NCBI GenBank assembly: GCA_910584305.1
Contig: CAJTZW010000007.1
Location: forward strand, 15,072-79,071
Reading direction: 5' to 3'
DNA: 64,000 nucleotides
DNA from: an uncultured Bacilli bacterium
Lineage (GTDB): Bacteria; Bacillota_I; Bacilli_A; RF39; UBA660
Position 1 is the stretch's first letter. Every line of letters begins with the position of its first letter. Below, in pieces: positions 34,430-43,172 of this stretch. The notes under the pieces were generated by a model. That model had not been told where the DNA came from. It worked only from the letters and a program-made list of their open reading frames with translations, and ran no database searches. The position numbers and the translations under genes are program-made.

Positions 34430-35215
34430 TTATCCCTCCAATATTTTTGACTGTAATAAAACATCCACTCCATCAAATTCAATTCTTTCTGGACTAATTC
34501 CTAATAAAACATGATTACGAATGCCAATCCCCTCAATCTCAATTTTATCAACAAAAAAACAACGCATGACTTGGTGATGATTAACTGTTGAAACAGGAAC
34601 ATATATATACTTTGAAATTAAATTCTCTGGAATAATTCCAGGGTTTATAATCACAATAGGGTGATGGAAATATGGATCTTCTAAAATATTCCCTGTATCT
34701 AAATATCCAGTTAATTCAAATTTTGAATTTTCAAAAAATACATTCATTCGATAATAATATTGAAATGTCCGTTTTAACTCTTTTCCTTGTTTCACATAAT
34801 TATATAAAATAAATGGTGAGAATAGAACCAAAATAATAAAATTAATACTAAGTCCATGATAATAAAATACAAGCCCATCCTGTTTATAAGAAAACTGAAT
34901 ATTTAGATAATACAAAAACCCACCTAATACAATACTTGTCATATACAAATACCCCAAATTCTTCAAAACATAAGCCATATTTTTATACGAAAATGTAGTC
35001 AGTACCATCAAAATACTCATTCCTAATTTGATAAGAAAAAGTTGTAGAGATGTAAGGGAGACAAAAAGGCAGAATATTGTAAGCGCACCCACTAATGCAC
35101 CAAAAATAAGTCGTTTAAAAGAAGCCCTACGTTTCAATAAAACGGATACACTTAATAATAACATAAAATCAAATCCAAAATTTAAAAGAAAAATAAGATC
35201 CACATATAATTTCAT
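34430..35215 (-). CDS. spoIIGA: Pro-sigma-E protease SpoIIGA
   Basis: About 261 residues from ATG at 35213-35215 after GGTGGTGATAAC; the upstream in-frame extension is rejected. Five N-terminal membrane segments (to about residue 150) and a C-terminal aspartic-protease-like domain with the catalytic GYLDTGN. It cleaves the pro-sequence of SigE after engulfment-linked signalling from the forespore. Stop 3 bases before sigE. Confidence 0.93.
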   Translation of the reverse strand: MKLYVDLIFLLNFGFDFMLLLSVSVLLKRRASFKRLIFGALVGALTIFCLFVSLTSLQLFLIKLGMSILMVLTTFSYKNMAYVLKNLGYLYMTSIVLGGFLYYLNIQFSYKQDGLVFYYHGLSINFIILVLFSPFILYNYVKQGKELKRTFQYYYRMNVFFENSKFELTGYLDTGNILEDPYFHHPIVIINPGIIPENLISKYIYVPVSTVNHHQVMRCFFVDKIEIEGIGIRNHVLLGISPERIEFDGVDVLLQSKILEG

Positions 35216-35235
35216 GTTATCACCACCCAAAGTAT

Positions 35236-35260
35236 AAAAAAAATAACATGATAAACATGT
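35236..35260 (-). terminator. Terminator between the SOS small gene and spoIIGA
   Basis: Short ACATG / CATGT stem followed by TATTTTTTTT on the minus strand. The stem is only 5 bp. Confidence 0.45.
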
Positions 35261-35301
35261 CGTTTTATAGAAATTACGAACAAATAAAATAACTTGCAAT
35301 A

Positions 35302-35448
35302 TTAACGTAATACTAGTTCACTTTGCATTTCTAAATCATCTTCCAATACTACTTGAGATGTGTCGGTTGTAAAAGTAGTTAAATAGGTAAATCCTAATAC
35401 AAAAACAACAAACCCCACTAATATTTTACTATGTAACATTTCAATCAT
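35302..35448 (-). CDS. SOS-controlled small membrane protein, divergent from lexA
   Basis: 48 residues from ATG at 35446-35448 with a perfect AGGAGGG 5 bases upstream; an upstream in-frame start would lie before the promoter and is rejected. One membrane helix (about residues 7-28) and an acidic tail ending EDDLEMQSELVLR. The promoter contains a LexA box. Position and size class recall YneA, the SOS division inhibitor encoded divergently from lexA in Bacillus, but no LysM domain is present. Role as division inhibitor is inference. Confidence 0.7.
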   Translation of the reverse strand: MIEMLHSKILVGFVVFVLGFTYLTTFTTDTSQVVLEDDLEMQSELVLR

Positions 35449-35472
35449 AAATACCCTCCTCTTACTATCTAA

Positions 35473-35501
35473 AGTATACATCAAACAAATGTTCGTGTCA
35501 A
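35473..35501 (-). promoter_or_regulatory. Promoter of the SOS small membrane gene with LexA box
   Basis: Minus-strand TTGACA (35496-35501), 17-base spacer, TATACT (35473-35478). The spacer contains the LexA box CGAACATTTGTTTG (35482-35495), so LexA would block the promoter. Confidence 0.8.
35482..35495. promoter_or_regulatory. LexA box 1
   Basis: CAAACAAATGTTCG on the plus strand, that is CGAACATTTGTTTG on the minus strand, close to the Gram-positive consensus CGAAC-N4-GTTCG. Confidence 0.85.
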
Positions 35502-35510
35502 TATATATTT

Positions 35511-35524
35511 CGAACATTTGTTTG
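35511..35524. promoter_or_regulatory. LexA box 2
   Basis: CGAACATTTGTTTG on the plus strand, the same 14-mer as box 1 in opposite orientation, overlapping the -35 of lexA. Confidence 0.85.
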
Positions 35525-35550
35525 ACTTTTTACAAAAACAATGATAAAAT
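35522..35550 (+). promoter_or_regulatory. Promoter of lexA
   Basis: TTGACT (35522-35527), 17-base spacer, TAAAAT (35545-35550); LexA box 2 overlaps the -35, giving autorepression. Confidence 0.75.
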
Positions 35551-35570
35551 GAACACAGAATGTAAAGGAA

Positions 35571-36200
35571 GTGATTTCTATCAAAATTTTAACGAAAAGG
35601 CAAGAAGAAATTTTAAACTATATAAAGAGTTACATTGTATCTCATGGATATCCCCCAACTGTTAGAGAAATTGGATCTGCACTAGGAATATCTTCACCCG
35701 CTACCATTCATGCACATCTTTCAAATCTAGAACAAAAAGGTTATATTAAAAAGGATGGTTCTAAAAATAGAGCATTAGAATTACTCGTTGAAAATGAATT
35801 TGCTCCAAAAGGAAACGATGTAGTCGTAGACGTCCCATTGCTAGGAAATATTACGGCAGGAAGTCCCATTGAAGCCATTGAGCATCCAAATGAATACTTT
35901 TCTCTACCATCCTATTTAATTCCTAAAAATAAAGATGTATTTACACTCCATGTACATGGAACAAGTATGATTAATGCTGGCATTTTAGATGATGATATTG
36001 TAATTGTCCAAAAGCAAAACACAGCAAGAAATGGCGAAATCGTAGTTGCTATGACAGATGAAAATGAAGTGACTTTAAAAACATATTATAAAGAAGAAAC
36101 TTATTTCCGCTTACAACCAGAAAATGACTCCATGGAGCCAATCATCTTACCAAATGTCACAATTTTAGGAAAAGCAATTGGACTATATAGGAAAATATAA
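35571..36200 (+). CDS. lexA: SOS repressor LexA
   Basis: About 205-209 residues. HTH: VREIGSALGISSPATIHAHL. Cleavage site region PLLGNITAGSP with the Ala-Gly bond, catalytic Ser in HGTSMINAGILDDD and Lys in EVTLKTYYKE. LexA represses SOS genes and cleaves itself with RecA. The start is unusual: the GTG at 35571 overlaps an excellent SD (AAAGGAAGTGAT), which is correctly placed instead for ATC at 35580, giving the normal short N-terminus before ILTKRQEEIL. Both boxes that it would bind lie upstream. One of only two plus-strand genes in the window. Confidence 0.96.
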   Translation: MISIKILTKRQEEILNYIKSYIVSHGYPPTVREIGSALGISSPATIHAHLSNLEQKGYIKKDGSKNRALELLVENEFAPKGNDVVVDVPLLGNITAGSPIEAIEHPNEYFSLPSYLIPKNKDVFTLHVHGTSMINAGILDDDIVIVQKQNTARNGEIVVAMTDENEVTLKTYYKEETYFRLQPENDSMEPIILPNVTILGKAIGLYRKI

Positions 36201-36223
36201 AATTACACATTTTGTGTAATTTT
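36199..36223. terminator. Bidirectional terminator of lexA and the convergent gene
   Basis: An 11-bp perfect stem AAAATTACACA / TGTGTAATTTT with a 3-base loop and A/T runs on both sides; it overlaps the stop codons of both convergent genes. Confidence 0.75.
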
Positions 36224-37105
36224 TATTTTAGTTTTATAATATTTTTCTACCACAGACACATTTGCATTCAGAATATTTTGTGTCTCTAGTATATTAACAA
36301 CTGTAGAAATTGGTAATTGTTGTACTGTTGATTCTGGATAAGCAGACGTTACAATCTCCCAATTACATTCTGTCACCAAAATAGCTACCACCCTTCTCTT
36401 AATATCATCTACTTCAAGATCCGGATCACATATAACATTTTTAATATATAGTGCTTGATCTAAATTCACTGCTTCACTGATTGCCTTAGCCCCAAAAACT
36501 GCAAGTTCTCTATCAATTACTTGGTCATTACATAAAATATCCAATATACTTTTCGCCTGAAACTCTGTATTTGATGCTTCAATATAACAGATACCCTCCA
36601 AAGAAAGCATGGAAGGAACACAGGAAATAGCAATTGTTTCATACTTTGCTTTATACTCTGCAGAGGATTTTAAAATAATACTCACTGCTAGTTTAGCGAG
36701 TCCTAATTTTTGTAACTCTGGGTTGCATTGTATAAGCGATGCATATCTTGCTTGATAAGCATGCGTCGCAGAATTAATAATTCGAATAAGGGAATCATCT
36801 GGAACCCTATCAATCATACCATTACTTAATAAATCAAGCACAACGCCTAAATGTTTAATGCCACAAAGTTTTTTAATTTCCGCACTCATATATAGGGATT
36901 TTGGATCATCATGATATTTCCTCTTCATGAATTGTGTAGAGTAACCTGCAAACTTTATTAACTTGCATCTTCTCTCTATATCTTCACATTGTAAAATCTC
37001 TCTAGCCCAGGAATCAGAGATATTAAAAAACAATTCTAAACCAACAGAATCGATTCCACTCGACTGTAGACTTTTTAACAATTGGACCGCATACGTTCTT
37101 TTCAT
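36203..37105 (-). CDS. Hypothetical helical-repeat protein
   Basis: 300 residues from ATG at 37103-37105 after AAAGGTGAGTAGTG. Entirely helical by appearance, with recurring units of about 40 residues (for example AEIKKLCGIKHLGVVLDLL, YQARYASLIQCNPELQKLGL, EFQAKSILDILCNDQVIDRE), which suggests HEAT/TPR-like alpha solenoid packing. No catalytic motif, signal peptide or membrane segment. It may be a scaffold protein. Not recognised. Confidence 0.6.
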   Translation of the reverse strand: MKRTYAVQLLKSLQSSGIDSVGLELFFNISDSWAREILQCEDIERRCKLIKFAGYSTQFMKRKYHDDPKSLYMSAEIKKLCGIKHLGVVLDLLSNGMIDRVPDDSLIRIINSATHAYQARYASLIQCNPELQKLGLAKLAVSIILKSSAEYKAKYETIAISCVPSMLSLEGICYIEASNTEFQAKSILDILCNDQVIDRELAVFGAKAISEAVNLDQALYIKNVICDPDLEVDDIKRRVVAILVTECNWEIVTSAYPESTVQQLPISTVVNILETQNILNANVSVVEKYYKTKIKITQNV

Positions 37106-37212
37106 CACTACTCACCTTTTCAATCATAACGCAAAACGCCAATACTATACTCCTATTTACAGATTCTTTAGCAGAACAATACATGAATAGACAAAAAATC
37201 TGCACGAATGGT

Positions 37213-37243
37213 AAAAATAAGCACATAGACTCTATCTATGTGC
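37213..37243 (-). terminator. Rho-independent terminator after the lipoprotein gene
   Basis: Stem GCACATAGA / TCTATGTGC, 5-base loop, TTATTTTT tail on the minus strand. Confidence 0.75.
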
Positions 37244-37253
37244 CACTATAATT

Positions 37254-37901
37254 CTATTGATTTTTATCCCGAAAATTTTCATACCAACTCTTTATTTTTT
37301 GTTTCCCATTTTCATATTTTTCAGATATAGTATCTCTCCAACTAGGCCATTTAGCTTCTATATAAGTATGAACTGTATCATAAACATTGAATACAATTTC
37401 TTTCGCACTTTCTGATAATGACGCTAAAGTTCTTCCACCAATCGTACCACCATAAAATAGAAAATCTACAACTTTGATAAAATCTTTTTTTACAGTATCC
37501 GTAATAGAATCTGTACATTCATTTATCTTATCGCCAAGCTTTTGAATATAATCTATAACTTCCTCATCACTCATGGTATACTCTTCTGTATTAGAATCAT
37601 TATAAATAATAGTCTCTTCTATCACAGTAGGCATTGTCGTTTTCTCTTCTACTGTTGTTGTAGGTAATACAGTAGTTGTGACACTTTCCGTTGTCGTAGG
37701 CATAATAGTAGTCATTTTTTCTAATGCAGAAGTGGTAGAGTCTGTTTCACTCAGGTTAGATAAAGTTGTCATATCCTCTGAAACAATCTCACTCGTTTTA
37801 TTCTGATAAGGATTAACCTCCTTTTTTTGACAACCAACCATCACAAAACTCATTCCTGTCAAACATAATATTTTCTTTAAATTCAATTTAAAATTTTTCA
37901 T
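37254..37901 (-). CDS. Lipoprotein with Thr-rich linker
   Basis: 215 residues from ATG at 37899-37901 after AGAGAGGTTATATT, overlapping the queH end. Lipoprotein signal peptide with lipobox VMVGC, a Thr/Ser/Glu-rich spacer (about residues 30-105) and a helical C-terminal domain containing YIQKLGDKINECTDSITDTV and amphipathic helices. Outer face of the membrane. Function unknown. Confidence 0.7.
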   Translation of the reverse strand: MKNFKLNLKKILCLTGMSFVMVGCQKKEVNPYQNKTSEIVSEDMTTLSNLSETDSTTSALEKMTTIMPTTTESVTTTVLPTTTVEEKTTMPTVIEETIIYNDSNTEEYTMSDEEVIDYIQKLGDKINECTDSITDTVKKDFIKVVDFLFYGGTIGGRTLASLSESAKEIVFNVYDTVHTYIEAKWPSWRDTISEKYENGKQKIKSWYENFRDKNQ

Positions 37902-38515
37902 AATATAACCTCTCTTTTGGAATAAATACATCCACAGTAATCCTGTCGATACAAATGATACTCCCTAGACAATTCTATACTTCGCTTATACCCATCCTTC
38001 TTTTTAAAATCTGACACTAAATATAAAACATCATATTCTTTTTCTAAATACCGTCCGATTTGATTTAATGTATCTGCCTTTTTGTAAGGGCTTACTGATA
38101 ATGTTGTTGTAAAATAATCAAAATTATATTGTTTTGCTATACGTGCAGTATCCTCTAACCGTAAATAGTAACACTTACTACATCTAGCGCCACCCTCCTT
38201 TTCATGTTCAAGACCCTTTGCTATATCTTCAAAACGATTATTATCATATTTTCCCTCTAAAAAATGAATTGGGTGAACTGCTGGAAAATCCTTTATAAAA
38301 CGTTCAATTTCTCTTATTCTTTTCTCATATTCCTCATAAGGAGAAATATTTGGATTATAATAATAAATTGTAATTTCAAAAAAAGAGGATAGCTTTTCTA
38401 ATACAGAACTACTACAAGGGGCACAACAAGCATGAAGTAAAAGTGTAGGAACCCTATGTTGCAACGCTTCCTTTTCTATCAACAATTCCATACTTTTTTG
38501 ATAATTTTCTTTCAT
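37898..38515 (-). CDS. queH: Epoxyqueuosine reductase QueH
   Basis: 205 residues from ATG at 38513-38515 after GGGATGATTTT. Cys-rich signature HACCAPCSS (about residues 25-33), YYNPNISPYEEY, GGARCSKCYYLRL and the C-terminal YCGCIYS give the Fe-S and catalytic cysteines of QueH (former DUF208). It performs the last step of queuosine synthesis in tRNA. No other queuosine gene is in the window. Confidence 0.93.
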   Translation of the reverse strand: MKENYQKSMELLIEKEALQHRVPTLLLHACCAPCSSSVLEKLSSFFEITIYYYNPNISPYEEYEKRIREIERFIKDFPAVHPIHFLEGKYDNNRFEDIAKGLEHEKEGGARCSKCYYLRLEDTARIAKQYNFDYFTTTLSVSPYKKADTLNQIGRYLEKEYDVLYLVSDFKKKDGYKRSIELSREYHLYRQDYCGCIYSKREVIL

Positions 38516-38641
38516 AAAATCATCCCTTATCAAGATACTATTCTAGCACACTTTACAAACAAAGTAAAATGATAAGACAACATAACTATACGAATGTATA
38601 ATTTATTATAAAATTGGTACACTAATGAGGAGAGTGATACT

Positions 38642-39151
38642 ATGAGATTATTATTATATATGGCTATTTTTATCAGTAAAATATTAGAAAATGCACTAGC
38701 TACTGTCCGCCTAATTGTAGTTGCAAATGGAAAAAAATGGTTAGGGGCTATTTTAAACTTTATAATCTCTATTATCTGGGTATATACAGCTGGTCTTGTC
38801 ATCATAAATATCAAACGGGATTTACTCAAAGTTGTATTCTTCTGCCTAGGTTCTGGAATTGGTTCCTATGTTGGAAGTTATATCGAAAGTAAAATGGCAC
38901 TTGGAAACAATTTATTAACATGCATTATTAACAAACAAGATTTACCTATGATTGATCAATTAAGAAAAGAGGGTCTAGGAGTCACCACCATTCCAGGCTA
39001 TGGAAAAGATAATGAGAAATATGTCTTGCTAATATTTGCCCCTAGAAAACAAAGAAACAAAATTGTAAATGAAATCAAAAAAAGGAATCATAACTGTATG
39101 ATTATTTCAGAATCTGCAGTTCCAATCTATGGAGGTTATACAAATTCATAA
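38642..39151 (+). CDS. UPF0316 membrane protein (DUF5698 plus DUF2179)
   Basis: 169 residues, ATG after GAGGAGAGTGATACT. Three N-terminal membrane helices with KILENALATVRLIVVANGKK, then a soluble DUF2179 domain with GLGVTTIPGYGKDNEKYVLL and a final ESAVPIYGGY. These proteins are common in Bacillota; the DUF2179 domain resembles nucleotide-binding regulatory domains but the role is unknown. Plus-strand gene surrounded by minus-strand genes. Confidence 0.85.
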   Translation: MRLLLYMAIFISKILENALATVRLIVVANGKKWLGAILNFIISIIWVYTAGLVIINIKRDLLKVVFFCLGSGIGSYVGSYIESKMALGNNLLTCIINKQDLPMIDQLRKEGLGVTTIPGYGKDNEKYVLLIFAPRKQRNKIVNEIKKRNHNCMIISESAVPIYGGYTNS

Positions 39152-39792
39152 GCCCTATCAGTAATAATATAGTCTACTTTTGATTTATAATATTGCACCT
39201 TATCCTTATCATTCATTGTCCATATCATAGACATTTTATGTGTATATCGAAAACTTCTATAATGATACATAACAAATTCAAATGGTGTAATATCTTTATT
39301 TTGATTCATTGTATATCCAACAATAAGTCCCATCAAAATATTAGGATACCTCTCCTTTAACTTACGCAACAAATCATAATTAAAACTACACAAATAAATG
39401 GTAAGATTACTATATTGGGTAAAAATAGACTTTAACGCTTCTATCCAATCCACACTAACATTAGTTCGTTCTTCCTTCACTTCAAGCAGTAAAATTTTTT
39501 TTGACTCAATCTTAGAAAGCAATGAAGACAAAACAGTAATCTTATCTTGAAATTGATGTTGCTCAAATGTATAAGATAATAACTCATCTAAAGTTAAATT
39601 ATGTACAAAACCACTCCCATCGCTAACAAAATCAATAAGTATATTATGAAGAAGCACAATCTTCTTGTCTTTTGTTAAACGTAAATCACACTCAATTCCA
39701 TCCAAATATGGTTGCTGTAAACTAAATAAAATCGCCTTTTCACTATTTTCTCTATATTTATGATTATCATTTCCCCTATGCGCAATAAACAC
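39136..39792 (-). CDS. Glycerophosphodiester phosphodiesterase
   Basis: 218 residues from GTG after TTAGGTGATATT. GDPD signature: IAHRGN, REN-S-EKA, DGIECDLRLTKDKKIVLLHN, with later LLEVKEE; no signal peptide, so cytoplasmic. It hydrolyses glycerophosphodiesters to glycerol-3-phosphate and alcohol. The C-terminus overlaps the end of the convergent plus-strand gene by 16 bases. Confidence 0.9.
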   Translation of the reverse strand: MFIAHRGNDNHKYRENSEKAILFSLQQPYLDGIECDLRLTKDKKIVLLHNILIDFVSDGSGFVHNLTLDELLSYTFEQHQFQDKITVLSSLLSKIESKKILLLEVKEERTNVSVDWIEALKSIFTQYSNLTIYLCSFNYDLLRKLKERYPNILMGLIVGYTMNQNKDITPFEFVMYHYRSFRYTHKMSMIWTMNDKDKVQYYKSKVDYIITDRAYEFV

Positions 39793-39815
39793 AATATCAC
39801 CTAATAAAGTATATG

Positions 39816-39844
39816 AAAAAAAGTATCTTATTGATACTTTTTTT
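39816..39844 (-). terminator. Rho-independent terminator
   Basis: Minus-strand AAAAAAAGTATC / GATACTTTTTTT stem, 5-base loop, overlapping the stop of the 39828-40346 gene. Confidence 0.75.
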
Positions 39845-40346
39845 GATGACCATGATTTTGGATTTTAGACTCTATAGAAAACCCAATCTCACTAAGAGCA
39901 ATCGCATTCTTTTTCATAACTTCACAATCTAGTATAGAAGCATTTGGATTATACTCATATTCCTTTCTAAGTAGTGCTGAAGTATAATATCCATCATAAC
40001 GAAAGAGTTCTTGATACGTATACAAATTAAAAAATTCACAAAACAAACTATATACTTCAACATTTCTCATAGCGCCATTCGAATTTACTAAAACATATAA
40101 TGGAGTTAAATCTAAAGAATTAGATCGATGTAACTTTCTAATATAGGCTGTAATATCCTCATACGTCAAAAGTGTATTACATGAATCAAAATAATTGGTC
40201 TCATATATAATGCCATATAGATATATCATAGCTTTTGAAATATCATGAATTTCAGGAACTTTTGAAGGCAATATAATACGTGTATTAAGAGATGATAAAA
40301 AAGAAACCATTTCCCTTGAATCATAAGTAAGTTTATATTCTTTCAT
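39828..40346 (-). CDS. Hypothetical Fic-like or unclassified protein
   Basis: 172 residues from ATG at 40344-40346, chosen for GGACGGAG nine bases upstream; upstream starts at 40379 or 40397 are possible. Soluble, mixed helix, with TYDSREMVSFLSSLNTRII and a middle YGIIYETNYFDSCNTLLTYE. No catalytic motif I trust: a short helical Fic-like look is not backed by HPFxxGN. It follows the HD-domain gene in the same direction. Function unknown. Confidence 0.5.
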   Translation of the reverse strand: MKEYKLTYDSREMVSFLSSLNTRIILPSKVPEIHDISKAMIYLYGIIYETNYFDSCNTLLTYEDITAYIRKLHRSNSLDLTPLYVLVNSNGAMRNVEVYSLFCEFFNLYTYQELFRYDGYYTSALLRKEYEYNPNASILDCEVMKKNAIALSEIGFSIESKIQNHGHQKKYQ

Positions 40347-40406
40347 AATTTCTCCGTCCATACACATAATTTTTTGCATAATAAAACCCACTTTCAAAAT
40401 AATGTA

Positions 40407-40985
40407 TCATTCCACAATATCATTATTCTCAAATTTAATATCTAAAAATTTACGACTTGCTAAAAAATCACACATATGAACAAATCTTTGGTACTTATTG
40501 GATGGTGCAGGTAAAACCTCATTTCCTTTATAATCACTTGTCCAAGGCCCCATATGCGTAGAAATTACATTGGTAATAAAATCAATTTCAGAATCACTAA
40601 GAGTTAATTTATCCCTATTTTCACGAATATAATCACAAACCACCAAAGGATGATCAAAAACAGTATATTCAGACTTCTCCCTACCATGTTTTAAGCCATC
40701 ATGAAGAATAAGTGCAAAAATCATCAAATCTTTCTCATCATCAGTAAATTTGCCAGTAACACTTTCCGTCCTATATAATTCATATGCCATACGTGCTGCC
40801 ACCTTTGTATGACGAACCAGGCCTCCTTCTCCTAATGAAAATGATGGATGATACTTACCTGTAGAACTCGCAGCAACTTCAAAAAAATAATCTGGTAAAA
40901 GTTCTACCATCTTTTTTAAATTTTCTCTATATTTAGAATTTTTAATATATGTATACTCTTTTTCAAATACTTGAACTTTATTCAT
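40407..40985 (-). CDS. HD domain phosphohydrolase
   Basis: 192 residues from ATG at 40983-40985 after AGGGTGTGATAGTA, overlapping the hemW stop. HD signature: GGLVRHTKVAARMAYEL (first His), ALILHDGLKHG (HD pair), HPLVVCDYI and a final D in HMCDFLASRK. Such proteins cleave nucleotide or cyclic nucleotide phosphates; the substrate is unknown. Coupled to hemW. Confidence 0.85.
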   Translation of the reverse strand: MNKVQVFEKEYTYIKNSKYRENLKKMVELLPDYFFEVAASSTGKYHPSFSLGEGGLVRHTKVAARMAYELYRTESVTGKFTDDEKDLMIFALILHDGLKHGREKSEYTVFDHPLVVCDYIRENRDKLTLSDSEIDFITNVISTHMGPWTSDYKGNEVLPAPSNKYQRFVHMCDFLASRKFLDIKFENNDIVE

Positions 40986-42081
40986 TACTATCACACCCTA
41001 TAAAATGTATCAATATATCATTTGATATATATATATACTTATTATTTATTTTAATATAATCTAGAGAAATAAGCAACTGCTTATTATCTAATAAATCTTT
41101 AATAGGAAATACCTTTTCCAACTCTATCCCATATTTTTTAAAAAAACAAGACAAAGAAACCCCTTCCAATTTACGAAGGCCTAAAATCATCTCATTCTCC
41201 ATTGTTTCTTGTTTGCTCAAAAGATGTTCCTCACTACGATACTTTCCACAAGTATATGAAGATAAATTTCTAGTATTGGTATAACGTACATCATCAATAT
41301 ACCCACTTGCTCCAAGACCAAATCCATAATAATATAAATTATTCCAATACATTAAATTGTGTTTAGATGAAAAGCCTGGAAGTGCAAAATTACTAATTTC
41401 ATAATGATTGTAGTGAGAAAACTTATCACATATTAATTTGTACATTGCTTCATCTACTTCTTCATCAATAGAAGAAATACCTTGATGATACAACACTGTA
41501 TGAGGTTCGATCATGAGTGAATATGTTGATACATGTGGAACATTTAATTCTAAAATACACGATATATCATTTTCTAAATCCTTTAATGTTTCTCCTGGCA
41601 ATGCATACATTAAATCTATATTAATATTAAAAATCCCATAAAATCGTAACATTTGAATACCATCTATAACCATTTCTTTTGTATGATGTCGATTTAAAAA
41701 TGTCAAAAATTTAGTTTGAAATGTTTGAACACCTAAACTCACTCGATTTACACCGTACTTTTTCATCAATATAATTTGCTTTTCTGTTAATAATTCTACA
41801 TTACACTCTACAGTATATTCATATTCTTTATCATGAAATACAGTACTCACAATCTGTAATAATCTCTCAAATTCTTCATCATATAAACAATTTGGGGTCC
41901 CACCACCAATATAGATAGTAGATAACTTCTCTCCCTTATAATACATTTGTATCTCTTTTTGTAAAGAATCTAAATATTCAGATATCCATTTACGATAATA
42001 CTGCAACTTACAAAAATCACAATATGTGCAAATAGATTTACAAAAAGGAATATGAATATACATTGACTGTACACCATTCAT
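40978..42081 (-). CDS. hemW: Radical SAM heme chaperone HemW
   Basis: 367 residues, ATG after AGGAAGTGACTAACT. The radical SAM motif CKSICTYCDFC (C-x3-C-x2-C) and IYIGGGTPNCL, then NRVSLGVQTF, INIDLMYALPGET and the C-terminal HemN-like region without the extra N-terminal part of true coproporphyrinogen oxidase. HemW carries heme to target proteins. It lies near lepA as in Bacillus. Confidence 0.93.
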   Translation of the reverse strand: MNGVQSMYIHIPFCKSICTYCDFCKLQYYRKWISEYLDSLQKEIQMYYKGEKLSTIYIGGGTPNCLYDEEFERLLQIVSTVFHDKEYEYTVECNVELLTEKQIILMKKYGVNRVSLGVQTFQTKFLTFLNRHHTKEMVIDGIQMLRFYGIFNINIDLMYALPGETLKDLENDISCILELNVPHVSTYSLMIEPHTVLYHQGISSIDEEVDEAMYKLICDKFSHYNHYEISNFALPGFSSKHNLMYWNNLYYYGFGLGASGYIDDVRYTNTRNLSSYTCGKYRSEEHLLSKQETMENEMILGLRKLEGVSLSCFFKKYGIELEKVFPIKDLLDNKQLLISLDYIKINNKYIYISNDILIHFIGCDSNE

Positions 42082-42115
42082 AGTTAGTCACTTCCTATAG
42101 TTATAGTATATCATA

Positions 42116-42148
42116 GCAAATAAAAATTAGGAAACTATCCTAATTTTT
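42116..42148 (-). terminator. Rho-independent terminator after the multi-HTH gene
   Basis: An 11-bp stem AAAAATTAGGA / TCCTAATTTTT with 5-base loop, overlapping the stop at 42140. Confidence 0.75.
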
Positions 42149-43090
42149 CATTTGTTTACAATCTTCTCCTGATTCATTTAATTGAATTGATTCCATAGGT
42201 ATTCCTAATCCTTTACAAACTATAGGTACCATAGAATGCTTCAAAATTCTTTGAATAACAGCAATAGGATATCCCACAACCTCTTGTAATTTTTCTATAT
42301 CATTAGGAAACCTATATACATCCTGCACCACACTTGTAATTAGTTCCCTACAATCCCCAATTCTATTTTGCGTCAAAATTGATTCAATATTTAATAATGA
42401 CTTTAGTTTTTCATATACATTTGGTAATAATATATCTTTTAAACAATCGTCATTTAAAGATGCTACAAGTTCATTTATATGATATCCATGATCCTTAGCC
42501 ATTCTTTTCATATCTCCATTATACTGAAAAAAGTAGGCCACCTTTTGAAGAAGAGAAAACTGATAATTGGTAACATTAAAAACATCTGGATAAATCAAAC
42601 AGCGATACTCTGGATCTCTTACAATAAACATATCTTTTCTATTGATAGGTAATGTTTTTCTAATTTCAATTGATTTTTGAAGTAAGTCCACTACACCATC
42701 TCCAAATTCTGTTCGAATATAGTCTTCATTTGCAAGCATATCTGGAATCATTTTTTCCCCTACAAATATACGTTTTGCAATTTCTTCATAGTTATATAAA
42801 CTATTTGACATATAATATATAAGATTTAACATAGTTTGTTTATATGCACGCATTTTCTCATGCGCTTTTTCAACTGGTTGCAATTCCTGTCTTCTTATAG
42901 TTATTAACTTCCAAATATCCTTATCGAAACAATCCAGAATTTTATCCTTATCATCTAAAACCTTTTTGATAAACTCTACACTTTCTCCTGTTTCCTTTGC
43001 AATTGTATCATAATCAGTATGATTGATAAATAACTTAACAATTACCTGTAACAGTTCCCTATCAAATTCCACATTTGCGCTATTGTCCAT
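42140..43090 (-). CDS. Hypothetical protein with several HTH-like units, next to spoIIID
   Basis: 316 residues from ATG at 43088-43090 after GGGGAAGGTAT; the upstream ATG is too close to its SD. At least two stretches look like helix-turn-helix units: HTDYDTIAKETGESVEFIKK (about 20-40) and YNYEEIAKRIFVGEKMI (about 98-115), with weaker third and fourth units. They recall SpoIIID's RSLAEDENFSKSTVHKDL. It lies directly downstream of spoIIID and could have arisen from, or act with, that regulator. Soluble, with no other domains. Confidence 0.6.
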   Translation of the reverse strand: MDNSANVEFDRELLQVIVKLFINHTDYDTIAKETGESVEFIKKVLDDKDKILDCFDKDIWKLITIRRQELQPVEKAHEKMRAYKQTMLNLIYYMSNSLYNYEEIAKRIFVGEKMIPDMLANEDYIRTEFGDGVVDLLQKSIEIRKTLPINRKDMFIVRDPEYRCLIYPDVFNVTNYQFSLLQKVAYFFQYNGDMKRMAKDHGYHINELVASLNDDCLKDILLPNVYEKLKSLLNIESILTQNRIGDCRELITSVVQDVYRFPNDIEKLQEVVGYPIAVIQRILKHSMVPIVCKGLGIPMESIQLNESGEDCKQMKN

Positions 43091-43144
43091 ATACCTTCCC
43101 CTCATTTCCTCGTACTATTATAACAACTATTTAAAAAAATGCAA

Positions 43145-43172
43145 GAAAAAAGTAGATTTTATCATCTACTTT
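43145..43172 (-). terminator. Rho-independent terminator of spoIIID
   Basis: Stem AAGTAGAT / ATCTACTT with 6-base loop and TTTTTTC tail, overlapping the spoIIID stop. Confidence 0.75.

Noticed and set aside
35216..35301. Spo0A box upstream of spoIIGA
   Set aside because: Only a one-mismatch TGTCGTT is present within the terminator hairpin; too weak to claim.
38530..38829. Minus-strand 99-codon frame
   Set aside because: It is antisense to the UPF0316 gene, which has a clear SD and family motifs.
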